DNA from: Pseudomonadota bacterium
GTDB taxonomy: Bacteria; Pseudomonadota; Gammaproteobacteria; Burkholderiales; SCOH01
Assembly: GCA_030917985.1 (NCBI GenBank)
Contig: JAUPTR010000340.1
Coordinates: forward strand, 1 to 5,173
Direction: 5' to 3'
Length of the DNA stretch: 5,173 nt
The position numbers and the translations under genes are program-made. This document shows, piece after piece, positions 1 through 4,878 of this stretch; within the stretch, counting starts at the first letter, position 1; each line of letters opens with the position of its first letter. Below the pieces are notes generated by a model. That model was not told where the DNA came from and made no database searches. It saw only the letters and a program-made list of their open reading frames with translations.

Positions 1-18
1 CTAATGAACGGGTGCGGC

Positions 19-24
19 ACTATC
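19..24 (-). promoter_or_regulatory. candidate -10 of a leftward FNR-dependent promoter
   Basis: On the minus strand these bases read GATAGT, 4 of 6 matches to TATAAT. They begin about 29 bases from the centre of box 1, which is the spacing expected when an FNR site is centred at -41.5. The transcript would start near position 11 and run out of the window to the left. The evidence is spacing plus a modest hexamer match; the gene itself is not visible. Confidence 0.35.
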
Positions 25-45
25 GCAAGCGTGCTTTTTGCAACC

Positions 46-59
46 TTGATAGAAATCAA
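46..59. promoter_or_regulatory. FNR/Anr-type binding site (box 1)
   Basis: The sequence TTGATAGAAATCAA matches the FNR/Anr/Dnr consensus TTGAT-N4-ATCAA at every defined base. Symmetry extends outward to a 9-bp inverted repeat (42-50 with 55-63). FNR-family regulators bind such sites when oxygen is low. The site lies outside any gene, downstream of the RlmN-like gene, so it most likely serves a leftward gene beyond the window. A possible -10 element (19-24, minus strand) sits where a class II FNR promoter would need it. The match is directly visible; the regulator and the target are inferred. Confidence 0.7.
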
Positions 60-107
60 GGTTTTGTTATGGTGTTGATTGTAAAGGATTTTATTGATCT
101 GCTCGAC

Positions 108-121
108 TTGATAGCTATCAA
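108..121. promoter_or_regulatory. FNR/Anr-type binding site (box 2)
   Basis: The sequence TTGATAGCTATCAA is a second perfect TTGAT-N4-ATCAA box, embedded in an 18-bp perfect palindrome (106-123). Its centre (114.5) is 62 bp from that of box 1 (52.5), close to six helical turns, so both dimers would sit on the same face of the DNA. If box 1 is at -41.5 of a leftward promoter, this box falls at about -103.5, a position from which CRP/FNR-family proteins can activate in a class I manner. An alternative leftward -10 for this box is TACAAT (complement of 78-83), but its spacing is about 2 bp off the class II ideal. Confidence 0.72.
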
Positions 122-153
122 GTGTGCGTTTGTCCGGGCCCGATCCTGGCGTT

Positions 154-1194
154 TTATGAATGTCTTGAATGCAGGCGGCTGGCGTCGATCGCCTGTTCTG
201 CCCGTGCGCGCAGTTGGCCGCAGCCGCCGTCAACATCCTGCCCGGCGCTGTTGCGGATTTTGGTGAGCACGCCACGGCTGTGCACGTATTTGAGGATTTC
301 GATAATGCGTTGCGGGTCGGGGCGCTGGTAGCTGTCGCCTTCCAGGCTGTTGAAGGGGATGATGTTGAGAATGGCGTATTTGCCTTTCAGCAGGCGCAGC
401 GCTTCGTCCAGCTCGTCCTGGCTGTCGTTGATGCCTTTCAGCAAGGTCCATTGATACTGGATCGGGTAGCCAACCTGGTGTGCATAGGCTTCGCCCAGTT
501 CCACCAGCTCTTGCGGCGCAATCGGCGGCGCTTTCGGCAGCAGGTGCTGGCGCAGCGCAGCATTGGTGGTATGCAGCGACAATGCCAGCGCCGGCTTCAC
601 CCGTTGTTGCGGCAGCAGTTCAAACACGCGGCGGTCGCCCACGGTGGAGAACACCAGGTTCTTGTGGCCGATGCGGCCGTCGGTGCCAAGCAGGTCGATG
701 GCTTCGAGCACGTTGGCGAGGTTGTGCGCCGGCTCGCCCATGCCCATGAACACGACTTTTTTTACCGGCCGCAGGCGCCGGGCCAGCACCACCTGGGCGA
801 TGATTTCGCCGCTGGTGAGCTGGCGGATCAGGCCGCTTTTGCCGGTCATGCAGAAGCGGCAGGCCACGGCGCAGCCGACCTGGGTCGAGACACACAGCCC
901 GTCACGCGGCAGCAGCACACTTTCTACCATTTGTCCGTCGGCCAGTTGCACCAGCAGCCGCATCGAGCCATCGCTGCCGGGATGCTGGCTATGGATGTGT
1001 GCCAGTTGTTCCAGCTGCTGCGCCAGTTGCGGCAGATAGCCGCGTACCGCAACCGGCAGAAAGTTTTCTGCCTGCTGGCGCTTGCGGCAGGCATCCAGCG
1101 GCTTGGCTTGCAGCCAGGCGCGCAGCACCCGTTCGCGGTGCACCGGCAGCGCGCCGAGTTGGCCAAGTGTTTGATGGATGTCGCTTATTCGCAT
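154..1194 (-). CDS. RlmN/Cfr-family radical SAM RNA methyltransferase
   Basis: This 346-residue protein is complete. An N-terminal accessory region (about 1-95) precedes a radical SAM barrel. The [4Fe-4S]/SAM motif is C108-x3-C112-x2-C115. C101 seven residues earlier matches the conserved second-catalysis cysteine (C118 of E. coli RlmN). The SAM-binding GMGEP is at 151-155, SLH at 206-208 and LLKGIND at 251-257. The methyl-carrying cysteine (C355 of E. coli RlmN) corresponds to C325 in the C-terminal GGCGQL. Known family members methylate A2503 of 23S rRNA at C2 (RlmN, which also acts on tRNA A37) or C8 (Cfr). Length is shorter than E. coli RlmN (384) and close to Cfr (349). GMGEPAHN and GGCGQL also differ from the usual RlmN wording (GMGEPLLN, AACGQL), so this may be a second paralogue rather than the housekeeping enzyme. 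No Shine-Dalgarno is evident before the ATG. A weak TTGTTG-N17-TAACAT (minus strand, 1232-1204) would give an almost leaderless mRNA. Family assignment is firm; the exact target is not. Confidence 0.95.
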   Translation of the reverse strand: MRISDIHQTLGQLGALPVHRERVLRAWLQAKPLDACRKRQQAENFLPVAVRGYLPQLAQQLEQLAHIHSQHPGSDGSMRLLVQLADGQMVESVLLPRDGLCVSTQVGCAVACRFCMTGKSGLIRQLTSGEIIAQVVLARRLRPVKKVVFMGMGEPAHNLANVLEAIDLLGTDGRIGHKNLVFSTVGDRRVFELLPQQRVKPALALSLHTTNAALRQHLLPKAPPIAPQELVELGEAYAHQVGYPIQYQWTLLKGINDSQDELDEALRLLKGKYAILNIIPFNSLEGDSYQRPDPQRIIEILKYVHSRGVLTKIRNSAGQDVDGGCGQLRARAEQAIDASRLHSRHS

Positions 1195-1241
1195 GGGGCG
1201 TGCATGTTAGCACCGGGGTGCCGCGGCAACAATGCACCGGT

Positions 1242-1305
1242 CTGCAAGCCGCGCTGGTATTGGCCTGCAGCCCGGCCTGCAAGGCAATGCCAGAGCGGGC
1301 TGCAG
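1242..1305. repeat. long imperfect palindrome (29-bp arms)
   Basis: Positions 1242-1270 pair without gaps against 1277-1305 around a 6-nt centre (1271-1276). By eye, 23 of 29 positions are Watson-Crick pairs, one is G-T, and five are mismatched. CTGCA occurs four times in symmetric places (starts 1242, 1265, 1277, 1300). Neither strand has a T-tract after it, so it is not a standard intrinsic terminator. Its left half is about 77% identical over 39 bases to a segment after the FadL-like gene (3462-3500). That suggests a dispersed intergenic palindrome of REP type, although no family is recognised. Confidence 0.7.
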
Positions 1306-1382
1306 GGCTGAGGCTGGAACCGCCGGTAGATTGTTGTCGGGCGGACTTGAGTTCGACGGCATGGCGCGGGGGTATCGTTTCC

Positions 1383-1411
1383 CTGAAAGCAGCTTGAGGT
1401 GGCGGTAGAAT
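1383..1411 (+). promoter_or_regulatory. weak candidate sigma-70 promoter
   Basis: CTGAAA (1383-1388, 4 of 6 to TTGACA) and TAGAAT (1406-1411, 5 of 6 to TATAAT) are separated by 17 bp. Transcription would start near 1418, right at the edge of the dyad at 1419-1442, leaving a leader of about 290 nt before the SYLF gene. The match is modest and by-eye only. Its main support is the adjacent dyad. Confidence 0.25.
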
Positions 1412-1418
1412 GTTCCAT

Positions 1419-1442
1419 CTTGCTGTGTTACAACGCAGCAAG
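1419..1442. promoter_or_regulatory. operator-like dyad or leader hairpin
   Basis: The arms TTGCTGTGTT (1420-1429) and AACGCAGCAA (1432-1441) are complementary at all ten positions, counting one T-G pair. The flanking C1419/G1442 extends the symmetry. The size and near-perfect symmetry suit a dimeric repressor site. The site lies just downstream of a possible -10 at 1406-1411, where a bound repressor would block transcription. It could instead fold in RNA as a hairpin with a small loop. No regulator gene is visible in the window. Confidence 0.42.
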
Positions 1443-1696
1443 GGCCCGCCGGCAGGGCCAGAGGCCGATCTGAAGGTGCCGCCACCATTGCCTGCCCGTC
1501 TGCTGCTTGTCTGGACCCGATTTTTACCGCGACAGCGGGCACCTTGTTCTGCTATTTCACTCGGCTCTTTTTTCGCAAACGTCGACCAGTCCGCTGGACT
1601 ACGGCGGCGACATGGCTTGGTCGTCGCGATTCCTGCTGTACGATGCTGAATGGTGAGTGATTCCGGCATTGGCTGATGTTTTTTCATTTTCCTGAT

Positions 1697-1700
1697 GGAG
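1697..1700 (+). promoter_or_regulatory. ribosome binding site that sets the SYLF start
   Basis: GGAG ends 6 bases before the ATG at 1707. It overlaps the in-frame ATG at 1695, so that upstream ATG cannot use it. This favours 1707 as the start. Confidence 0.7.
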
Positions 1701-1706
1701 TCAAAC

Positions 1707-2285
1707 ATGAATCGTCGTCGATTGACCTTGCTTTCGATATGCCTGGCACTGGCATCCGCCAGTTTCTGCCCGGTGACGCTGGGCGCTGGCAAGGCGGAGC
1801 AACAGGCCAAGGTGCGCAAGTCCAGCCAGCAGATTCTGGCGCGTCTCTATCGTATTCAACCACAAGCCAAGCAGGAAATTGCCAAGTCGGCCGGGTATGC
1901 CGTGTTTGATAATTTCGGCATGAAAATTCTGGTTGCGGGTGGCGGCACCGGTGCCGGGCTGGCGGTGGATAACGCCAGCAAGCGTGAAACTTTCATGAAG
2001 ATGGCCGAGATTCAGGCCGGTTTGGGTTTTGGTGTAAAAAAATTCCAGTTGATTTGGGTGTTCCGCGACAAAAAAGCGCTTGACTCGTTTGTGAATTCCG
2101 GCTGGGAGCTGGGTGCACAGGCTAATGCCTCGGCGAAATACGATACGCAGGGCGTGGCGATGGCGGGGGCGCTGGCGGTATCGCCCGGCGTCTGGCTGTA
2201 TCAATTGAGTGGTGACTCGCTGGCGCTGGAATTGACCGCCAAAGGCACCAAGTATTATCGTGACGATGAGCTGAATTCAAATTAA
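1707..2285 (+). CDS. exported SYLF/YSC84-domain protein
   Basis: The product has 192 residues when begun at ATG 1707, preferred over ATG 1695 because of the GGAG at 1697-1700. The N-terminus is a Sec signal peptide: an arginine-rich start (MNRRR), a hydrophobic core to about residue 20, and cleavage probably between 18 and 27. A helical segment (about 28-60) leads into a SYLF (YSC84-like, PF04366) domain covering about 62-190. It shows SAGYAVFDNFG, the glycine-rich GGGTGAGLAVDN, QAGLGFGVKKFQLIWVF and the late GTKYYRDDELN. SYLF domains bind phosphoinositides or other lipids in eukaryotes; the bacterial exported versions lack a settled role. A cysteine at 21 follows SASF, which is not a lipobox, so a soluble periplasmic protein is more likely than a lipoprotein. 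The two residues after DDELN look like an extension caused by the odd junction with the next gene. The gene appears to lead the sulfatase-linked cluster. Confidence 0.88.
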   Translation: MNRRRLTLLSICLALASASFCPVTLGAGKAEQQAKVRKSSQQILARLYRIQPQAKQEIAKSAGYAVFDNFGMKILVAGGGTGAGLAVDNASKRETFMKMAEIQAGLGFGVKKFQLIWVFRDKKALDSFVNSGWELGAQANASAKYDTQGVAMAGALAVSPGVWLYQLSGDSLALELTAKGTKYYRDDELNSN

Positions 2286-2365
2286 TCGTTGGCCTGACGT
2301 CTCTGGCGCTGGCCGCCCAAGCGTCTGCCGGCGGTCTGTATCTGTATGAAACCGGCACCGAAGAC
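2270..2365 (+). other. signal-peptide coding segment without a start codon
   Basis: In the frame of the FadL-like gene, the codons just upstream of GTG 2366 encode EFKLIVG then LTSLALAAQASA, then GGLYLYETGTEDV. This is a textbook Sec signal peptide with an ASA cleavage site after position 2329, followed by the expected mature start of an OmpP1/FadL protein. Going back, the frame meets TGA at 2267-2269 with no ATG, GTG or TTG in between. The only near-start codons are ATC 2285 (sharing its A with the SYLF stop, TAATC) and CTG 2294, 2303 and 2309. The sequence shows the segment is coding in character; how it is translated is unresolved. Confidence 0.75.
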
Positions 2366-3460
2366 GTGGGCCTGGCCAATGCCGGCAGCGCCGCGCGGGC
2401 GCAGGATGCCGGCACCGTGGCCAGCAATCCGGCGGGTATGACGCAATTGTCGGGCAATCAAATGGTCGTGGCCGGGCAGATGTTGTACGGCGATATGCCC
2501 TACCAGCCGCAGCGCCCCAACCTCAAAGGTGCCGATCCGGTGGTGGGCTGGTTGCCGGGTGGCAGCGCCTATTACAGCCACAGCCTCAGCAACGACCTGA
2601 AAGTGGGCGTCGGTTTTTATGGCAACTTTGGCCTGAGTCTGGATTACGACTCGGACTGGGCAGGCCGCACGCTGGTAAAGCAGGCGACGATGATGGGCCT
2701 GACACTGCAGCCAGCAGTTGGCTATCGCCTCAATGACAAGGTCTCGCTGGGCGCGGGGCTGGGTATCAACTACGGTATTTTTGAACTGACCCGCGACACA
2801 TTCAACGGCGAAGAAGCCAACCAGAAAGACCACGACTGGGCGACCAGTCTGCGCCTCGGCGCCACCTTTGCGCCATCGGCGGCAACCCGGCTGGGCGCGA
2901 CTTACACCAGCAAGGTCGATTACAAATTCGCAGTGGATAAAACCGGCAATGTGCCGATCACCGGCAATGGCTGGTCGGTGCCGATTGGCCTGGGTATCAG
3001 CGCGCCGCAGCAGTTGATGGTCAGCGGGGTGCAACGTATCGACAGCAAGCTGAGCCTGCTCGGCAATATCGGCTGGCAAGACTGGAGCAAGTTCAGCGAT
3101 ATGGACATCAATGCCGGCAATGTCAGTGGCAGCTCACCGCTGGATCTGCAGGACACCTGGCATTTTGCCGTCGGCGCGCAGTATCAACTGCAAGCAGCCA
3201 CCCGCCTGAATGCCGGTATCGCCTTTGATAACAGCATGTATAAAGATTCGAACAAAATCTCCATCACCATGCCGGTGGCGGATGCCTGGCGCTTTGGCGT
3301 CGGCGTGCAACAACAACTCGACAGCAAGGCGTCGATTGGCGCGTCGTTCGAATACCTGGACAGCAAAAACGCCTGTGCCGAAAGCCCGACGATTCTGGCT
3401 GGCTGTTACAACAATCCGAAGATGTATTTCATGTCGGTGAACTACGGCTATCGTTTTTAA
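2366..3460 (+). CDS. FadL/OmpP1-type outer-membrane channel (5' end disturbed)
   Basis: This is a member of the OMPP1/FadL/TodX family of 14-strand outer-membrane barrels that pass hydrophobic compounds into the periplasm. GTG 2366 is the first permitted start, but the true protein must begin earlier: a signal peptide and the first mature residues are encoded at about 2276-2365 without a usable start codon. Processed after 2329, the mature protein would be 376 residues, somewhat shorter than mature E. coli FadL. Numbered from GTG, the family's N-terminal hatch region appears as AARAQDAGTVASNPAGMT (9-26, with N21-P22-A23). Alternating amphipathic beta-strands rich in G, Y and W fill the rest. 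The last residues VNYGYRF end in phenylalanine, the barrel-assembly signal. C337 and C347 could form a disulfide in the last external loop. If translation really began at 2366 the product would lack an export signal and be useless. It lies between the SYLF gene and the sulfatase maturase, with no gap before and 75 bp after. Confidence 0.87.
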   Translation: MGLANAGSAARAQDAGTVASNPAGMTQLSGNQMVVAGQMLYGDMPYQPQRPNLKGADPVVGWLPGGSAYYSHSLSNDLKVGVGFYGNFGLSLDYDSDWAGRTLVKQATMMGLTLQPAVGYRLNDKVSLGAGLGINYGIFELTRDTFNGEEANQKDHDWATSLRLGATFAPSAATRLGATYTSKVDYKFAVDKTGNVPITGNGWSVPIGLGISAPQQLMVSGVQRIDSKLSLLGNIGWQDWSKFSDMDINAGNVSGSSPLDLQDTWHFAVGAQYQLQAATRLNAGIAFDNSMYKDSNKISITMPVADAWRFGVGVQQQLDSKASIGASFEYLDSKNACAESPTILAGCYNNPKMYFMSVNYGYRF

Positions 3461-3461
3461 T

Positions 3462-3500
3462 CGGGCTGCCGCCCGCTCTGCCATTGGCTCGCAGCCCGGC
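3462..3500 (+). repeat. second copy of intergenic palindromic repeat
   Basis: Thirty of 39 bases match 1238-1276 without gaps, including ATTGGC (3483-3488) and GCAGCCCGGC (3491-3500). CGGGCTGC (3462-3469) is the exact reverse complement of GCAGCCCG (3491-3498), giving an 8-bp stem immediately after the FadL-like stop codon. Smaller nested stems also exist (CGGGC/GCCCG at 3462-3475; GCCCG/CGGGC at 3494-3507). No T-run follows, so it is not a canonical terminator. It could stabilise the upstream mRNA or reduce read-through into the maturase gene. Confidence 0.6.
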
Positions 3501-3535
3501 TGCGGGCCACTACTGTATTGCTTTCTGGACGTGCA

Positions 3536-4819
3536 ATGAATCAAGACGCTGCATCCGTGGTGCAAGGTATACATCTGATGGCCAAGCCGGTGGGGCCGGT
3601 GTGCAATCTCGATTGCAGCTATTGCTTCTATCTGGAAAAAGAAGCGCTGTTTCCGCCGCGCGAACGCTTTTCGATGAGCGACGAAGTGCTGCGCGCCTAT
3701 ATCCACCAAAACATCGCCAGCGAGCCGAGCCCGGAGGTGTTGTTTACCTGGCAGGGCGGCGAGCCGATGTTGCGCGGGCTGGATTTCTACAAGAAGGCCT
3801 GGGCCTGGCAGCAGGAGCTGGCCGGCGGCAAAACCATCCGCAATGCGCTGCAGACCAATGGCGTGTTGCTGGATGACGACTGGTGCGTCTTTCTCGCCGA
3901 GGCCGGCTTCATGGTCGGCCTCAGCCTGGATGGCCCGCGCGAGCTGCACGATGCCTGCCGGGTGGACAAGCAGGGGCGGCCGACGTTTGACGCGGTGATG
4001 CGTGGTCTGCAGCTGCTGCAGCGTTATCAGGTGGAATTCAACGTGCTGGTGACGGTGACCCAGGCCGTGGCACAACAGCCGCTGGCGGTTTACCGGTTTC
4101 TCAAGCAGCAGGGGGTGACACATATCCAGTTCAACCCGGTGGTGGAGCGTGCGCCGGCCAGCGATGATGTGTTGCTGGGCCTGACTTTTGCCGAGCCGCC
4201 CAAGGTTGGTCGCGTCAGCCTCAGCCGCCTGGCGTTGACGGTGACGCCGCACAGCGTGGGTGCCGAGGCTTATGGTGATTTTCTGATCGCCATTTTTGAC
4301 GAGTGGGTGCGCCACGATGTCGGCAGCGTCTACGTGATGAATTTTGAATGGGCGCTGGCGGCGTGGCTGCAATTGCCGGCCACCGTCTGCCTGTTTGCCG
4401 AGAATTGTGGCCGGGCTTTGATCGTTGAACACAACGGCGATGCCTACTCATGTGACCACTTCATGTATCCCGATTACCGGCTGGGCAATCTGCAGCAGGA
4501 CAACCCGATGGCCATGGCCAATTCGCCGCAGCAGCAGGCGTTTGGCCAGGCCAAATCGGCCAGCCTGCCGGCGTATTGCCGCAGTTGCGATTATCGCGCG
4601 GCTTGCCACGGTGAATGTCCGAAGAACCGTTTTGCGATGACGCCGGATGGCGAGGCAGGGCTGAATTACCTGTGCGCCGGTTACAAGAAATATTTCCGCC
4701 ATATCGCCCCGGCGATGAATGGCATGGTCAAGCTGATCAGCCATGATCAGCCGGCCTCGCTGATCATGGAAGCCTTTAACGGTCCACTGGTGATCAAGCT
4801 GCCGGACCCGGCGAAATAG
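3536..4819 (+). CDS. anaerobic sulfatase-maturating enzyme (radical SAM, SPASM)
   Basis: This 427-residue enzyme converts an active-site cysteine or serine of a sulfatase to C-alpha-formylglycine without oxygen, acting in the cytoplasm before or during export. The SAM-cluster motif is C23-x3-C27-x2-C30, followed by WQGGEP (72-77), LQTNG (105-109), SLDGP (130-134) and RVDKQG (142-147). The SPASM domain has all eight cysteines for two auxiliary [4Fe-4S] clusters: C285, C291, C306, C348, C351, C357, C361 and C380. Their spacing closely follows that of Clostridium perfringens anSME. D307 next to C306 corresponds to the proposed catalytic base D277 of that enzyme. ATG 3536 was chosen over TTG 3518: GGA at 3527-3529 is a weak but correctly spaced ribosome site, and the protein begins sensibly there. 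The sulfatase gene starts 59 bp downstream, which fits enzyme and substrate in one operon (compare AtsB and AtsA of Klebsiella). Whether it handles Cys or Ser targets cannot be read from this protein alone. Confidence 0.95.
   Translation: MNQDAASVVQGIHLMAKPVGPVCNLDCSYCFYLEKEALFPPRERFSMSDEVLRAYIHQNIASEPSPEVLFTWQGGEPMLRGLDFYKKAWAWQQELAGGKTIRNALQTNGVLLDDDWCVFLAEAGFMVGLSLDGPRELHDACRVDKQGRPTFDAVMRGLQLLQRYQVEFNVLVTVTQAVAQQPLAVYRFLKQQGVTHIQFNPVVERAPASDDVLLGLTFAEPPKVGRVSLSRLALTVTPHSVGAEAYGDFLIAIFDEWVRHDVGSVYVMNFEWALAAWLQLPATVCLFAENCGRALIVEHNGDAYSCDHFMYPDYRLGNLQQDNPMAMANSPQQQAFGQAKSASLPAYCRSCDYRAACHGECPKNRFAMTPDGEAGLNYLCAGYKKYFRHIAPAMNGMVKLISHDQPASLIMEAFNGPLVIKLPDPAK
4734..4796 (+). repeat. TGATCA cluster with 11-bp hairpin inside the maturase gene
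   Basis: CCATGATCAGC (4741-4751) and GCTGATCATGG (4759-4769) are perfect reverse complements around a 7-nt loop. TGATCA occurs at 4734, 4744, 4761 and 4791, with a further GATC at 4824. A 9-bp direct repeat, TGATCAGCC, begins at 4734 and 4744. All of this lies in codons near the C-terminus of the maturase (residues about 400-421). In RNA the hairpin is strong and sits just upstream of the sulfatase gene. No T-tract follows. Confidence 0.6.
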
Positions 4820-4867
4820 GCAAGATCAGCGCAATTTTGTATGCAGTAAACCGAATAATTAACCGAA

Positions 4868-4872
4868 AGGAG
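4868..4872 (+). promoter_or_regulatory. strong ribosome binding site of the sulfatase gene
   Basis: AGGAG lies 6 bases before ATG 4879, the best Shine-Dalgarno in the window. The maturase upstream has only a weak one, which would favour making more sulfatase than maturase from a shared mRNA. Confidence 0.8.
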
Positions 4873-4878
4873 CATTTC

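Larger units (their letters stand above)
1195..1706. other. intergenic region between divergent genes
   Basis: These 512 bp separate the leftward RlmN-like gene from the rightward SYLF gene. The open frames crossing it have no recognisable protein features, and none continues into a convincing domain. It contains a long imperfect palindrome (1242-1305), a possible promoter (1383-1411), an operator-like dyad (1419-1442), a 13-nt inverted repeat (1588-1600) and a T-rich stretch around 1567-1573. The rightward cluster must be transcribed from here unless it has internal promoters. From about 1443 to 1690 I see no gene and no convincing site beyond these. Confidence 0.6.

Noticed and set aside
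42..65. Intrinsic terminator: 9-bp hairpin followed by TTTT
   Set aside because: The hairpin is explained by the FNR box symmetry. Only four T's overlap the stem end, and they point rightward, while the adjacent RlmN-like gene reads leftward. It could still end an unseen rightward gene.
169..1311. 380-codon open frame on the plus strand opposite the RlmN-like gene
   Set aside because: It is the antisense shadow of a protein with complete catalytic motifs. Its own translation shows no recognisable domain and is rich in H, Q and A as expected for a GC-rich reverse frame.
1695..1706. Upstream ATG for the SYLF protein (four extra residues)
   Set aside because: The Shine-Dalgarno GGAG overlaps this ATG and is spaced correctly for ATG 1707, which also gives a cleaner signal peptide.
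1752..1769. Lipoprotein signal around C21 of the SYLF protein
   Set aside because: The residue before the cysteine is phenylalanine, which a lipobox does not allow.
2273..2278. EcoRI site GAATTC exactly at the odd SYLF/channel junction, suggesting a cloning chimera
   Set aside because: GAATTC also occurs at 2093 and 4034 in normal coding sequence, and the genes on both sides form a sensible cluster, so coincidence is more likely.
2274..2288. Programmed -1 frameshift fusing the SYLF protein to the channel
   Set aside because: The bases around the stop (A AAT TAA) do not form a canonical slippery heptamer, and a fused protein would bury the signal peptide internally.
2282..3079. 265-codon minus-strand open frame
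   Set aside because: It is the antisense shadow of the FadL-like gene, with no family features.
3518..3535. TTG start for the sulfatase maturase
   Set aside because: The six extra residues have no family support, and ATG 3536 follows with an acceptably spaced GGA.
3134..4432. 432-codon open frame on the minus strand across the channel end and maturase
   Set aside because: It spans two well-supported plus-strand genes and their gap, and its translation has no recognisable domain.
4837..4861. Separate promoter for the sulfatase (TTGTAT with TAATTA)
   Set aside because: The spacing is only 13 bp and both hexamers are poor matches; the short 59-bp gap fits co-transcription.
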